From: Gemmatimonadota bacterium
GTDB taxonomy: Bacteria; Gemmatimonadota; Gemmatimonadetes; Gemmatimonadales; GWC2-71-9
Direction: 5' to 3'
DNA: 33,220 nucleotides
Assembly (NCBI GenBank): GCA_029863245.1
Contig: JAOTVV010000032.1
Span: 1-33,220 of the forward strand
Under the pieces are notes generated by a model. It saw only the letters and a program-made list of their open reading frames with translations. It searched no databases and was not told where the DNA came from. Made by a program: the position numbers and the translations under genes. Shown piece by piece: positions 24,071-32,930 of the stretch (the stretch's first letter is position 1; each line of letters begins with the position of its first letter).

Positions 24071-25411
24071 TCACGGCGCGTCGCGTCGCTGATGGGCGAT
24101 CCATCGTAGTGCAGCTTCCAGTACTGCGTCCCGGCCGGCAAGCAGGTCCGGCCGGGTGAGCGCCACCGCCTCGTCCGGCACGACCCCACGCCCTTCCAGC
24201 CGAATCCCTGTTACGGTTTCGAACTCGCCGAACGCGTGATAGAGCACGTCGCCGTTGGGCAGCCGATCCATCGATGCCGGCAAGACTGCGCCGGCCGTGG
24301 CAGTGCCGAACACGCGCACGCGACTGACGGCCTGCATACCCCCAGCGAACACCTCTGATGCGCTCGCGGACAGCCGATCCGTGAGCACCGCCACCGGGCC
24401 GGCGTAGGGGGTCACCCGCTCCCCGGCCGTGCTCACCCGGCGCGGGTTGGTCACGAACTGAAGCGTCGTCGTCCTGGTCCGCATGACGCCGAGCGATTCG
24501 CGGTCATCGATGAAGTGACCGGCGAGACCCATGATCATGGCCCCCACTCCCCCGCCGTTGCCGCGGAGGTCGATCACGATCCCATCCGCGTCGCGGTATT
24601 GGTCCACTGCCTGGTCGAACTGCCGCATGATCGGCATCATCCACGCGTTGAACCAGAGTAACCCCACCGATCCGCCGTCGGGCGTCGGGTGCCGCTGAGC
24701 CCCGAAGCGCGCGAATATGGTCGGTAGGTTCCCGAGCTTCACGGCATCACCGGGGGCCGGCCGGCGTGTCAGCTCGCGTACCGTCGGTGCGTCACCCGCA
24801 TCGAGGAATTCGACCCGCGCGGGCGTGTGCGGCGGGCCTTGGAGCCGTCGCTGCACGGCGCCCCAGACCAGGAGGTCGAGTGGGCGTCGGCTTTCTGCAT
24901 TCCGAACGCGCTCCATGAGATCGCTCACACGATCGTCGTTCACGGCCGTCACGACCCATCCCGGACGGACGCCCGCGCGGTCGGCAGGGCCGTCAGGATC
25001 TACGGTCGTTACCACGAGCTGATCGCCGACGAATCGCATCTCGAGCCCGAGATCCCCCACCTCCGCCGAGGGGTCCCCCTTGGCGGGATCCAGCGTGTCG
25101 GCCACTTCCTTCGGGATCAGCGCGAAGTGCGACTGACCCAACCGATCGAGCATTTCGCGGATGGTACCGCGCAGCTCGCCCAGCGCAGAGGCCGACTGGA
25201 CGCGGGGTCGCAGCTCATCGCGGAGCGCCACCCAGTCGACACCGTTGAACGTCGTGTCGAAGTGCGTGTCGTACACGATCTGCCAGGCTCGGTCGAACGT
25301 TTCGAGTGCGAGTGTGGCGTCGAAGGGGACCTGTGCCGGAAGCCGCTGCGGATGGAGGATGGAGCACAGCGCGGCGGTCACGATGCCCGCCATGTGCAAT
25401 CGCGTACGCAT
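24071..25411 (-). CDS. Secreted S41-family peptidase with PDZ domain
   Basis: The 446-residue protein begins with a signal peptide (LHMAGIVTAALCSILH...LPAQ). An N-terminal helical part is followed by a PDZ segment (LVVTTVDPDGPADRAGVRPGW) and the S41 core: DGIVIDLRGNGGGVGAMIMG and LTDRLSASASEVFAGGMQ, where the second or third Ser is the nucleophile. The Lys of the CtpA-type Ser-Lys dyad is missing: the matching loop is GTATAGAVLPAS. It is therefore closer to tricorn-like S41 members that use other residues. ATG 25411 has GAGG nine bases ahead; GTG 25426 is possible. It would act in the periplasm. Confidence 0.82.
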   Translation of the reverse strand: MRTRLHMAGIVTAALCSILHPQRLPAQVPFDATLALETFDRAWQIVYDTHFDTTFNGVDWVALRDELRPRVQSASALGELRGTIREMLDRLGQSHFALIPKEVADTLDPAKGDPSAEVGDLGLEMRFVGDQLVVTTVDPDGPADRAGVRPGWVVTAVNDDRVSDLMERVRNAESRRPLDLLVWGAVQRRLQGPPHTPARVEFLDAGDAPTVRELTRRPAPGDAVKLGNLPTIFARFGAQRHPTPDGGSVGLLWFNAWMMPIMRQFDQAVDQYRDADGIVIDLRGNGGGVGAMIMGLAGHFIDDRESLGVMRTRTTTLQFVTNPRRVSTAGERVTPYAGPVAVLTDRLSASASEVFAGGMQAVSRVRVFGTATAGAVLPASMDRLPNGDVLYHAFGEFETVTGIRLEGRGVVPDEAVALTRPDLLAGRDAVLEAALRWIAHQRRDAP

Positions 25412-25708
25412 CGACACGAGCCTCACCTCCCTGCCGTGGTCTGGAATGTCGGGACTTCCTACACCATATACCCGAGTCGGGTCGAGTTCTTCATCCGGGT
25501 CACTGCCTCGGCACCCATCAATCTAGGCCTGGCGGCAAGCCGGCCTTCCTCGGCCGACAGGTCTGGATTGCACGCGGACGGCTCCGGGTCTCTAAATCGC
25601 ATGCTAGTCAACAGCTTAGGGTTCGGCGTTCCGGATGGCTGCTCCGAGGCGAAGCCGGCTTCCGGCGAGGCAGGGCAAGCCTCCTCCGCCATAGCGTGAG
25701 GCGGCTCC
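25412..25708. other. Divergent intergenic region with two palindromes
   Basis: This stretch of just under 300 bases separates the S41 protease gene (leftward) from the methyltransferase-like gene (rightward). It contains ACCCGAGTCGGGT at 25470-25482 next to a TATATGG that could serve as the leftward -10, and GAAGCCGGCTTC at 25651-25662. No small ORF with a convincing ribosome site, no RNA gene and no mobile-element end was seen. Confidence 0.4.
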
Positions 25709-26347
25709 GTGCCTGAAGCTTCCAGCTCCATTGATGATCGGACGTACTGGGCGCAGCTTTGTCCCACGAGCGTCTCGAGCAGCGACGTGACCAGAGCCCT
25801 CATCTTCGTGGTTGTGACCGCCGCGCTGGCCTACCTGTCCAGGGCGTCGCTCGCCGATCCCCACTCCCATGGATTCCACCGGTTCTTCGCGTGGGAGCTG
25901 ATCGTGGCGCTGGTCCTGGTCAACTTCGTCTCCCTCAGACAGTGGTTCGGTGATCCCCTGTCCTTCAGGCAGTTCGTCTCATGGGCGCTCCTGTTCGGCT
26001 CCCTGGTCCCGGTCGTCTCCGGGGTGCATCTCCTCCGCACCGCGGGGAAGCCCGAACGAGGACAGCGCGTCGATGAACCCCTGCTGGAAATCGAGAAGAC
26101 GACCCGGCTCGTGACAACGGGCATGTTCAAGTATATCCGTCACCCGCTCTACAGCTCGCTGCTGCTGCTCACATGGGGTGTGTTCTTCAAGTATCCCTCG
26201 TGGCTGGCCGGCGCCCTGGCATTGGGCGCCAGTAGCTTCCTGCTGGCCACGGCGAAGACCGAGGAGCGCGAGAACGTCCGCTACTTCGGCCCCGCCTACC
26301 GCGCGTACATGCAGAGGACGAAGATGTTCGTTCCCTTCGTCTTCTGA
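25709..26347 (+). CDS. Isoprenylcysteine methyltransferase / NnrU-like membrane protein
   Basis: The 212-residue protein has about five hydrophobic segments. The C-terminal half carries MFKYIRHPLYSS, the RHPxY motif of phospholipid and isoprenylcysteine carboxyl methyltransferase (ICMT/PEMT) proteins, and TEERENVRYFGPAYRAYMQ with FVPFVF at the end, which is the family's closing motif. These enzymes methylate small molecules or lipids using S-adenosylmethionine at the membrane; the substrate here is unknown. GTG 25709 follows GAGG at seven bases; another GTG lies just before the first membrane segment. It stands alone on the plus strand. Confidence 0.72.
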   Translation: MPEASSSIDDRTYWAQLCPTSVSSSDVTRALIFVVVTAALAYLSRASLADPHSHGFHRFFAWELIVALVLVNFVSLRQWFGDPLSFRQFVSWALLFGSLVPVVSGVHLLRTAGKPERGQRVDEPLLEIEKTTRLVTTGMFKYIRHPLYSSLLLLTWGVFFKYPSWLAGALALGASSFLLATAKTEERENVRYFGPAYRAYMQRTKMFVPFVF

Positions 26348-26453
26348 CGCCGGCCGCAGAGGCCTTGCCTCTCCGGAGGCATGCCGGTAGGTTAACCGCC
26401 GCCCTCGACAACTACGGAACACACCCAGTGACCAATCTCATTTCGGAGGTGCA

Positions 26454-26909
26454 ATGCGCCGTTTGACCCTCATTTGTTGTGCGGCCCTGCTCGTCGGCTG
26501 CACGCCGGCGGACGAGCAGGCCGCGGCCGACACCTACGCTGCCGCGCCCGCCACGCTGTCGCTGGCCGATGTGGCTGGCACGTGGACCATGGACGCCAAG
26601 AACGCGGCCGGTGATAGCACGCTCGTTCAGTATCAAATGGTCGCCACGAACACCATGGATGGCTGGACGGTCACCTTTCCGAATCGCCAGCCTCAGCCGG
26701 CGCGGGTCGTCGCCGTGGCGGGTGACAGCGTCGTGGTGGATATCGGACCGTACGAAAGCATGTTTCGCCCGGGCGTCATGGTCTCGACCCGCAGCGTGAG
26801 CCGCTTGGTCGACGGGAAGATGGTCGGCACCTTCAGGGCCCGATATGAGACAACAGCGGCCGACTCGGTGCTTTGGGGCACGCACGAAGGCATGCGCGTG
26901 GCCCAGTAG
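26454..26909 (+). CDS. Small lipoprotein of unknown function
   Basis: The 151-residue protein has a lipoprotein signal ending LLVGC (Cys16). The mature part shows ATLSLADVAGTWTMDAKN, a start often seen in lipocalin-like or heme-binding envelope proteins, followed by alternating strands. I do not recognise an exact family. ATG 26454 has GGAGG seven bases ahead. It is a single gene between the methyltransferase-like gene and the TonB receptor. Confidence 0.68.
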   Translation: MRRLTLICCAALLVGCTPADEQAAADTYAAAPATLSLADVAGTWTMDAKNAAGDSTLVQYQMVATNTMDGWTVTFPNRQPQPARVVAVAGDSVVVDIGPYESMFRPGVMVSTRSVSRLVDGKMVGTFRARYETTAADSVLWGTHEGMRVAQ

Positions 26910-26953
26910 CGAAGCGGCGATGGCGGCCAACTCGCGTAGGTCGCCTCTTCACC

Positions 26954-26990
26954 CCGCGGGTGCCTGGCCAATCGTGCCGGGCACCCGCGG
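26954..26990 (+). terminator. GC-rich hairpin after the small lipoprotein gene
   Basis: An 11-base perfect stem, CCGCGGGTGCC with GGCACCCGCGG, around a 15-base loop, 45 bases after the stop. No T-run follows, so it may end transcription with a helper factor or act only as a 3' barrier. Confidence 0.35.
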
Positions 26991-27043
26991 CGGCATCTGG
27001 GGGGCTCCCGCCCTCCAGCGAGGCCGGGGTCTCCCCACCGCTC

Positions 27044-27073
27044 TTGACGCCCCCCACGGCACCCCCATGTTAT
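27044..27073 (+). promoter_or_regulatory. Possible promoter of the TonB-dependent receptor gene
   Basis: TTGACG (27044-27049) and TGTTAT (27068-27073) with an 18-base spacer. The leader then contains a small hairpin, CGGGCGG with CCGCCCG at 27092-27110, ahead of the GGAGG ribosome site. The match is moderate and only suggestive. Confidence 0.35.
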
Positions 27074-27160
27074 GAAGTTTGACCGGCGCTCCGGGCGGAC
27101 GGGCCGCCCGACCGTCGGCCGTACATCCCTGTGAGCCAACACTATTCATCGGAGGCGTTC

Positions 27161-29767
27161 ATGCGTATTCCCCTCGTCGTCATGATGGCGATCGCAGCGG
27201 CGACCACCAGCGTGTCGGCTCAGGCGCTCCGCCTGTCGGGCCGTGTGACCGATACTGCAGGTAATCCGCTGGGTGGGGTGCGGGTGGAGGAGCGTGGGAC
27301 CCTGAACGGCACGGTCACGGGAGCCGATGGCAGCTACGAACTGCGATACAGCTCGGCCAATGCGGTCATCGTCTTCGCACAACTCGGCTATCGTCGGCAG
27401 GAGTTCTCCGTTCGCAACACGGCCAACCTCGATGTCGTGCTGGAGGTTGCGGTCCATGTCATCGAGGGCATGGAGGTGGTCGGCACGCGACGGGCCGACC
27501 GATCGGCCGTCGAGACGCCGGTCGCGGTCGACGTGATCGACGTACCGGCCCTGATCCAGTCGGTGGGCCAGCTGGAGGTGAACCAGCTCCTCCACTACGT
27601 GGCGCCATCCTTCAATGCCAACCGGCAGTCCGGCGCTGATGGCAGCGATCACATCGATCCGGCCACGTTGCGGGGACTGGGTCCCGATCAGACCCTCGTG
27701 CTGATCAACGGGAAACGCCAGCACCAGTCGTCGCTCATAAACATCTTCGGCTCCCGCGGACGAGGGAACACGGGTACCGACCTGAACGCGATCCCGCTGG
27801 CGGCCATCGACCGGATCGAGATCCTGCGGGACGGCGCGAGCGCCCAGTACGGCTCCGACGCCATCGCCGGAGTGATCAACATCGTGCTCAAGCAGTCGGT
27901 GGACGAGTTCAGTGGCAGCGTCGCCGGTGGGTTCAACAACGCGAAGCCGCCCTCGGAGTTCGCCGTCCTTCGCGACAACAGTCGAGACGGGGAGCACGTG
28001 CAGCTGAGCGGGAACTACGGGGTTCGGGTCGGCGAGCTGGGGTTCGTAAACATGACCGCCGAATACCTCACGAAGGAACGCACCAACCGGCCGGCCGACC
28101 CCGCGCAGTGGGACATTTACCGTCGCCAGTTCGGGGATGCCTCACTGAACAACTTCGGCACGTTCCTGAACTCCCGCATCCCGATTGGTGAAAACGTCAC
28201 ATTCTACGGCTTCGGCGGGTACAACTTCCGGCACACCGACGCGTTCGCCTGGAGCCGAGATCCAGGATCGGATCGCAACGTCGATGCGATCTATCCGAAT
28301 GGCTTCGATCCACACATCACGTCCGACATCACCGACCAGTCGCTGACGGCGGGTGTGCGGGCCAGGCTCGGCGAGTGGGACGTTGACGTCAGCAACAGTT
28401 GGGGAGGCAACCGTTTCCACTATATCATCGATGGCACCGTCAACGCTTCGCTGCTGGAGCAGTCCCCCACTCGATTTGACGCAGGTGGGTTCGAGGCCTC
28501 GCAGAACACGACGGGCGTCAGCTTCACGCGATTCTTCCCGACGGTGCTCGCCGGACTGAACGTCGCGTTCGGCGCCGAGTATCGCATCGACAACTACCAG
28601 ATCTTCGCCGGCGAGGAGGGCTCGTACCGTAACTACGGCATCGTCGACAGCGTGATCAACGGTATCGTGGTCCCAGTCGATACCCTGGGTCGGCCCGGCG
28701 GATCGCAGGGCTTCCCGGGCTTCCGGCCCGCGAACGAGGTGGACGAGAACCGGACGAACGTCGGCACCTACCTCGACCTGGAGCTCGACCTCAACGACCA
28801 GGTGCTGCTCAGCGGGGCCGTACGGTACGAGGACTACAGCGACTTCGGCAACACGCTGAACGCGAAACTGGCAGGAAGGGTAGCGCTGACCGAGGGTGTA
28901 GCCCTACGCGGATCGTTCAGCACCGGATTCCGCGCTCCATCCCTCGCGCAGATCTACTTCAACTCGACGTTCACGGACTTCGTGTCGGGCGTAGCGGTGG
29001 ACAAGCTCATTGCGAAGAACAACAGTCCGATTACGCGGACGCTGGGGATCCCGCCGCTCAAGGAGGAGACGGCGACCAACGGCAGCGTGGGGATCACCGC
29101 ACGGGTCGGAAACTTCACCGCCACGGTGGACGGATACCTGGTGGACATCGATGACCGGATCGTCCTGACTGGTGCCTTCGAGGATACCGATCCCGACATC
29201 GGTGCCGAGCTGCAGGCACTGCAGGTTGGGGCCGCCCAGTTCTTCACGAACGCGATCAGCACCCGAACGCGTGGCGTCGATGTGATCCTGAGCTACCGGC
29301 ACGGGTTCGGACCGCACCGCCTCGGAGGCTCGCTCACGGCGAACTTCAACGACATGGATCTGGGTGCGGTCAACACCAGCCCGCAGCTTCAAGGCAAGGA
29401 AGACATCTATTACGGGACGCGTGAGCAGCACTTCCTGCTCGCGTCGGCTCCGGACACCAAGTTTGGCCTGATGCTCGACTACGGGATCCGGAACATCGAT
29501 GCCACGGTCCGACTCGTCCGGTTTGGCAAGGTCACGCTCATCGATTGGCTGGATACCGAAGACATCTACGATGCGCGATTGATCACGGACGTCTCGGTCA
29601 CCTACCTGCTTTTGGGGAACGCGAGTGTCACCGTTGGCGGACACAACATCCTCAACCGCTATCCCACGCAGCAGGACACCGAGACGGAGACGGGTGGTCT
29701 GTGGGATGCCGTCCAGATGGGGTTCTCCGGGGCGTACTACTACGCCCGTCTGAACTTCAAGCTCTGA
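27161..29767 (+). CDS. TonB-dependent outer-membrane receptor with CarboxypepD_reg-type N-terminus
   Basis: The 868-residue protein has a signal peptide ending near SVSAQ (residue 20). Next comes a carboxypeptidase-regulatory-like beta sandwich (LSGRVTDTAGNPLGGVRVEE, about 23-105). Then the plug: ETPVAVDVIDV, RGLGPDQTLVLINGKRQ and IDRIEILRDGASAQYGSDAI leading to GVINIVLK. The rest is a 22-strand-type barrel ending YYARLNFKL, with the terminal hydrophobic residue usual for barrel assembly. It imports a scarce ligand across the outer membrane using TonB energy; the ligand is not deducible. ATG 27161 follows GGAGG at five bases. A strong terminator follows. Confidence 0.9.
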   Translation: MRIPLVVMMAIAAATTSVSAQALRLSGRVTDTAGNPLGGVRVEERGTLNGTVTGADGSYELRYSSANAVIVFAQLGYRRQEFSVRNTANLDVVLEVAVHVIEGMEVVGTRRADRSAVETPVAVDVIDVPALIQSVGQLEVNQLLHYVAPSFNANRQSGADGSDHIDPATLRGLGPDQTLVLINGKRQHQSSLINIFGSRGRGNTGTDLNAIPLAAIDRIEILRDGASAQYGSDAIAGVINIVLKQSVDEFSGSVAGGFNNAKPPSEFAVLRDNSRDGEHVQLSGNYGVRVGELGFVNMTAEYLTKERTNRPADPAQWDIYRRQFGDASLNNFGTFLNSRIPIGENVTFYGFGGYNFRHTDAFAWSRDPGSDRNVDAIYPNGFDPHITSDITDQSLTAGVRARLGEWDVDVSNSWGGNRFHYIIDGTVNASLLEQSPTRFDAGGFEASQNTTGVSFTRFFPTVLAGLNVAFGAEYRIDNYQIFAGEEGSYRNYGIVDSVINGIVVPVDTLGRPGGSQGFPGFRPANEVDENRTNVGTYLDLELDLNDQVLLSGAVRYEDYSDFGNTLNAKLAGRVALTEGVALRGSFSTGFRAPSLAQIYFNSTFTDFVSGVAVDKLIAKNNSPITRTLGIPPLKEETATNGSVGITARVGNFTATVDGYLVDIDDRIVLTGAFEDTDPDIGAELQALQVGAAQFFTNAISTRTRGVDVILSYRHGFGPHRLGGSLTANFNDMDLGAVNTSPQLQGKEDIYYGTREQHFLLASAPDTKFGLMLDYGIRNIDATVRLVRFGKVTLIDWLDTEDIYDARLITDVSVTYLLLGNASVTVGGHNILNRYPTQQDTETETGGLWDAVQMGFSGAYYYARLNFKL

Positions 29768-29797
29768 TTCACGAGGCAGTCAAGAGCGCGGTGACTG

Positions 29798-29821
29798 GAG
29801 GGGGCCCCCACGGGCCCCCTC
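29798..29821. terminator. Bidirectional terminator between TonB receptor and M1 peptidase genes
   Basis: A perfect 10-base stem, GAGGGGGCCC with GGGCCCCCTC, and a 4-base loop CCAC, followed by TGTTC. It stands 30 bases after the receptor stop and 4 bases before the convergent peptidase stop, so it can serve both. Confidence 0.65.
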
Positions 29822-29824
29822 TGT

Positions 29825-31480
29825 TCATCGCGGTTCCACGGGCTCGACAGCGCGCAGCACCCAACCGTCAGGATCGATCACGACCTCGGCACCCTCTCGC
29901 GCCGGGATGCGCGCCGACCCGTCGGGCATCTCCACGCGCCGCGTCACGGTGCCGATCCGCACGTCGATCGGCATTGGGAACGGCGCACCGCCCGGCACCT
30001 CCCACGTCAGCTCCAACTCGGCGGCCGTGCGCCGACTCACCAGTCGCGGCAGTGCTGCCTGACGGACGTAGACCTCGAAGAGCCAGTCGAGGCGCCGACC
30101 GGCGAACCGGTTCACATGGAGTACGAGTTCGTCGGTGCTCGTGAGCCGGCATTGGCAGCTCCCCGTGGCGCCCGCCGCCGCCGGATGGGGATAAGTCCAG
30201 CGGCGCAGCATCGTGAAGAACGCGTCGTCGCCGAGGAGAAACCGGAGCGAGTGGAGGACGAGCGCTCCCTTGAAGTAGATATCGCCCGTGTACGCCTGGC
30301 GGCTCGTCAGGGTGTCACGGGGCGCAACCGGTTGGCGGTTCGCGACTCGCCGCCGATAGATGGCAAGCAGCTCTCGCGCCTTCTGTTGGCCAATCCGTGA
30401 TTCGGCATACAGCGGCTGCGCGTACTGAGCAAAGGCCTCGTTGAGCCAGAGGTCCTGCCACGCGGCGGGCGTCACCTGGTTTCCGAACCACTCGTGGGCC
30501 AGCTCGTGCTGGTGCAACCCGTCGAACCCCCAGTCGATTCCCGCCATGGCATCGTTCCGGAAGTTCGCGCCGTAGGCGATGATCGTCTGATGCTCCATGC
30601 CCAGGTATGGCGTTTCCGCGAGCCCGTACTTGTCGGCCCGGAACGGATACGGCCCGACGAGGTCTTCGAGATGCCGCATCTGCTCGAAGAACTCCCTGAG
30701 CGCTCGCCGAGCGCGTTCAGCGTTCTGCCTGAGCACCCAGAACGTCACGGGGATCGTGTCGCCACTGACGCTGCCGTACGGTTCGACGACCTCGACGTAA
30801 GGGGCGATGTTGAGGCTCACGCCATAGTTGTTGATCGGGGTGGAAACGAACCAATGAAAGGTCCGGCCGGCCGGCGACTCGGTGACGGATCGCAAGCGTC
30901 CGTTGGCCGCCACGACGAGCGGCCGCTCGACGGTGATGTTGAGGGCCATCGAGTCGGGCTCGTCGGAGAGGTGGTCTTTGGTGGGCCACCAGAGATCGGC
31001 CCCGAACAGCTCGCAGGACACGGTGACCCACGGGAGGCCGTCCGGCGTTTGGGTCCAGATGAAGCCGTCGAATCCGCCGCGGCGGACCGATCGCGGCTTG
31101 CCGGCATACGCCACCCGGACGGCCAGGCGCTCCCCGGCGTCGAACCGATGGGGCAGGGAGATCCACAGCTGCCCACCTCGCCGCTCGTGGCTGAGCGCGG
31201 TGCCGTCGATGCTCGTCTCGATGATCCCGAACACGGTGTCGAGATCGAGCACGAACGCTTCGAGCGGTGCGATCACGTCGGCGTGCACGACGATCGCTCC
31301 GGTGATCGAGCTATCGTCGGGACTCACGGCGACGGCGAGGTCGTAGAACCGCACGTCGTAGGCTGCCTGCTCCGGCGGTAGCGGCCCGCCCGACGCGCGC
31401 GGGTCCGTTTGGGCCTGGATCGGGTGCCAGCTCATTGCGCCCAGCATGACCAGTGTGGCGGCGAGTCGTCGGTCGGGCAT
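29825..31480 (-). CDS. Secreted M1-family aminopeptidase
   Basis: The 551-residue zinc peptidase has a signal peptide (about residues 1-24, ending IQAQ), an N-terminal beta domain, GMEHQTI (294-300, the GxMEN-type exopeptidase motif), the zinc site HELAHEWFG (His325, Glu326, His329) and LWLNEAFAQY with the third ligand Glu348. The C-terminal domain is short for M1. It cleaves N-terminal residues from peptides in the periplasm or outside. ATG 31480 follows GAGGA; a TTG directly ahead is less likely. It is divergent from the PHP gene over 88 bases. Confidence 0.88.
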   Translation of the reverse strand: MPDRRLAATLVMLGAMSWHPIQAQTDPRASGGPLPPEQAAYDVRFYDLAVAVSPDDSSITGAIVVHADVIAPLEAFVLDLDTVFGIIETSIDGTALSHERRGGQLWISLPHRFDAGERLAVRVAYAGKPRSVRRGGFDGFIWTQTPDGLPWVTVSCELFGADLWWPTKDHLSDEPDSMALNITVERPLVVAANGRLRSVTESPAGRTFHWFVSTPINNYGVSLNIAPYVEVVEPYGSVSGDTIPVTFWVLRQNAERARRALREFFEQMRHLEDLVGPYPFRADKYGLAETPYLGMEHQTIIAYGANFRNDAMAGIDWGFDGLHQHELAHEWFGNQVTPAAWQDLWLNEAFAQYAQPLYAESRIGQQKARELLAIYRRRVANRQPVAPRDTLTSRQAYTGDIYFKGALVLHSLRFLLGDDAFFTMLRRWTYPHPAAAGATGSCQCRLTSTDELVLHVNRFAGRRLDWLFEVYVRQAALPRLVSRRTAAELELTWEVPGGAPFPMPIDVRIGTVTRRVEMPDGSARIPAREGAEVVIDPDGWVLRAVEPVEPR

Positions 31481-31506
31481 CAATCCTCGCTGAGGCGATC
31501 GGTGGT

Positions 31507-31536
31507 TTGGCGCAGCGGTGCGATGTCTCCTATTCT
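31507..31536 (+). promoter_or_regulatory. Possible promoter of the PHP-domain gene
   Basis: TTGGCG (31507-31512) and TATTCT (31531-31536) are 18 bases apart, with an overlapping TATACC. It would place transcription before the ATG at 31569. Moderate match only. Confidence 0.3.
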
Positions 31537-31568
31537 ATACCCTGATCCAGTCACGGGGGACCTCCGTC

Positions 31569-32909
31569 ATGTCAAATCGACCCGATAGAGTCAGGCGCCC
31601 GAGTGACCCCAGGGTCATCCCACACGCGCATCATGATCGATGGAGAGGGGGGACCTCGACCGGAGTGCGTCTGACGATCCTCGCTGCCATGGCGCTCACG
31701 GTCTCGTGCGCGGGTACGCCGGAGCCCCAGTGGTGGAAGGGCAATCTGCACACCCACTCACTGTGGAGCGACGGTGATGACTACCCAGAGCTGATCGTCG
31801 ATTGGTACAAACGGCACGGCTACGCGTTCATCGGGCTGTCTGATCACAATGTGTTGGCAGAGGGAGAGCGATGGGTGGAGGTGATCGAGCATGCGGGAGG
31901 CGTCGCGAACCTCGACGCATACATTGCCCGCTTCGGCCGTGACTGGGTAGAGGAGCGGGAGGACCCGGAACGTCACGTCGTGCGGCTCAAGACGTTGAAT
32001 GAGTACCGCGATCTGTTCGAGGAGCGGAATCGGTTCCTGGTGCTCCAGAGCGAGGAGATCACCGATCGGTTCGATTCGAAGCCCATTCACGTCAACGCCA
32101 CCAACATCCTGGAGCTGATCGAGCCCCGGGGTGGGGGCAGCGTGCGCGAGGTCATGCAGAACAACGTGGACGCCGTGTTTGAGCAGCGTCGGCGGACCGG
32201 GCGGCCCATGTTCCCTCACATCAACCACCCCAACTACGGCTGGGCCGTCTCGGCGGAAGATCTGATCCATCTGGAACGCGAGCGGTTCTTCGAGGTCTAC
32301 AACGGGCATCCGGCGGTGCACAACGAGGGAGATTCCCTCCATCCGAGCGCCGAACGCCTCTGGGACATCATTCTGGCAGAGCGGCTGAACGGCGGCCGAG
32401 AGATGATGTTCGGTGTCGCGGTCGATGATGCGCATAACTATCGGGCATTGGACTCGGCGCACAGCAATCCGGGACGTGGATGGGTGATGGTGCGCTCATC
32501 TCTGCTGCGTGCCGACTCGCTGGTTGCCGCGATGGAGCGCGGTGCCTTCTACAGCTCGACGGGCGTCGAGCTTGCGACCGTCACGGTGACCAGCGAGGGC
32601 ATGTTCATCGCGGTCGAGCCCGAAGCAGACGTCGGCTACACGATCCAGTTCATTGGGACGCGGGGCGGCTACCCGCCGCCCATGCCCATAGAAACACCGG
32701 GAGACGGCGCGTCGGTCCGGTACCTGTACGATGCGGCGATTGGAGAAGTGCTCGCGGAGGTGGCCGGGACCTCGGCATCTTATTCGTTCGTGGGTGAGGA
32801 ACTGTACGTGCGTGCCAAGGTCATGTCGTCCAAGCCGAAGGAGAACCCCTACCGTCCCGGTGAGGTGGAGGTGGCGTGGACGCAGCCGGTGCGTCCGGAA
32901 CGCCGCTGA
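31569..32909 (+). CDS. PHP-domain lipoprotein (metal-dependent phosphoesterase-like)
   Basis: The protein is 446 residues from ATG 31569, which has GGGGGA ahead. A GTG at 31665 would give a cleaner lipoprotein signal, LAAMALTVSC, with the Cys at about residue 15. GNLHTHSLWSDGDDYPE and FIGLSDHNVLA give the metal-binding His and Asp of the PHP fold; FPHINHPNYGWAV and MMFGVAVDDAHNY give later metal ligands. These enzymes hydrolyse phosphoesters, though exported PHP lipoproteins are poorly defined. The C-terminal part (about 350-446) is a beta domain. The start is uncertain; the frame is real. Confidence 0.75.
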   Translation: MSNRPDRVRRPSDPRVIPHAHHDRWRGGTSTGVRLTILAAMALTVSCAGTPEPQWWKGNLHTHSLWSDGDDYPELIVDWYKRHGYAFIGLSDHNVLAEGERWVEVIEHAGGVANLDAYIARFGRDWVEEREDPERHVVRLKTLNEYRDLFEERNRFLVLQSEEITDRFDSKPIHVNATNILELIEPRGGGSVREVMQNNVDAVFEQRRRTGRPMFPHINHPNYGWAVSAEDLIHLERERFFEVYNGHPAVHNEGDSLHPSAERLWDIILAERLNGGREMMFGVAVDDAHNYRALDSAHSNPGRGWVMVRSSLLRADSLVAAMERGAFYSSTGVELATVTVTSEGMFIAVEPEADVGYTIQFIGTRGGYPPPMPIETPGDGASVRYLYDAAIGEVLAEVAGTSASYSFVGEELYVRAKVMSSKPKENPYRPGEVEVAWTQPVRPERR

Positions 32910-32930
32910 GCCTCGCCCTGACATCGAGGC

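Noticed and set aside
25651..25662. GAAGCCGGCTTC palindrome as a possible integration or recombination site
   Set aside because: No integrase, no direct repeats and no gene cassette structure nearby; short GC palindromes are expected here.
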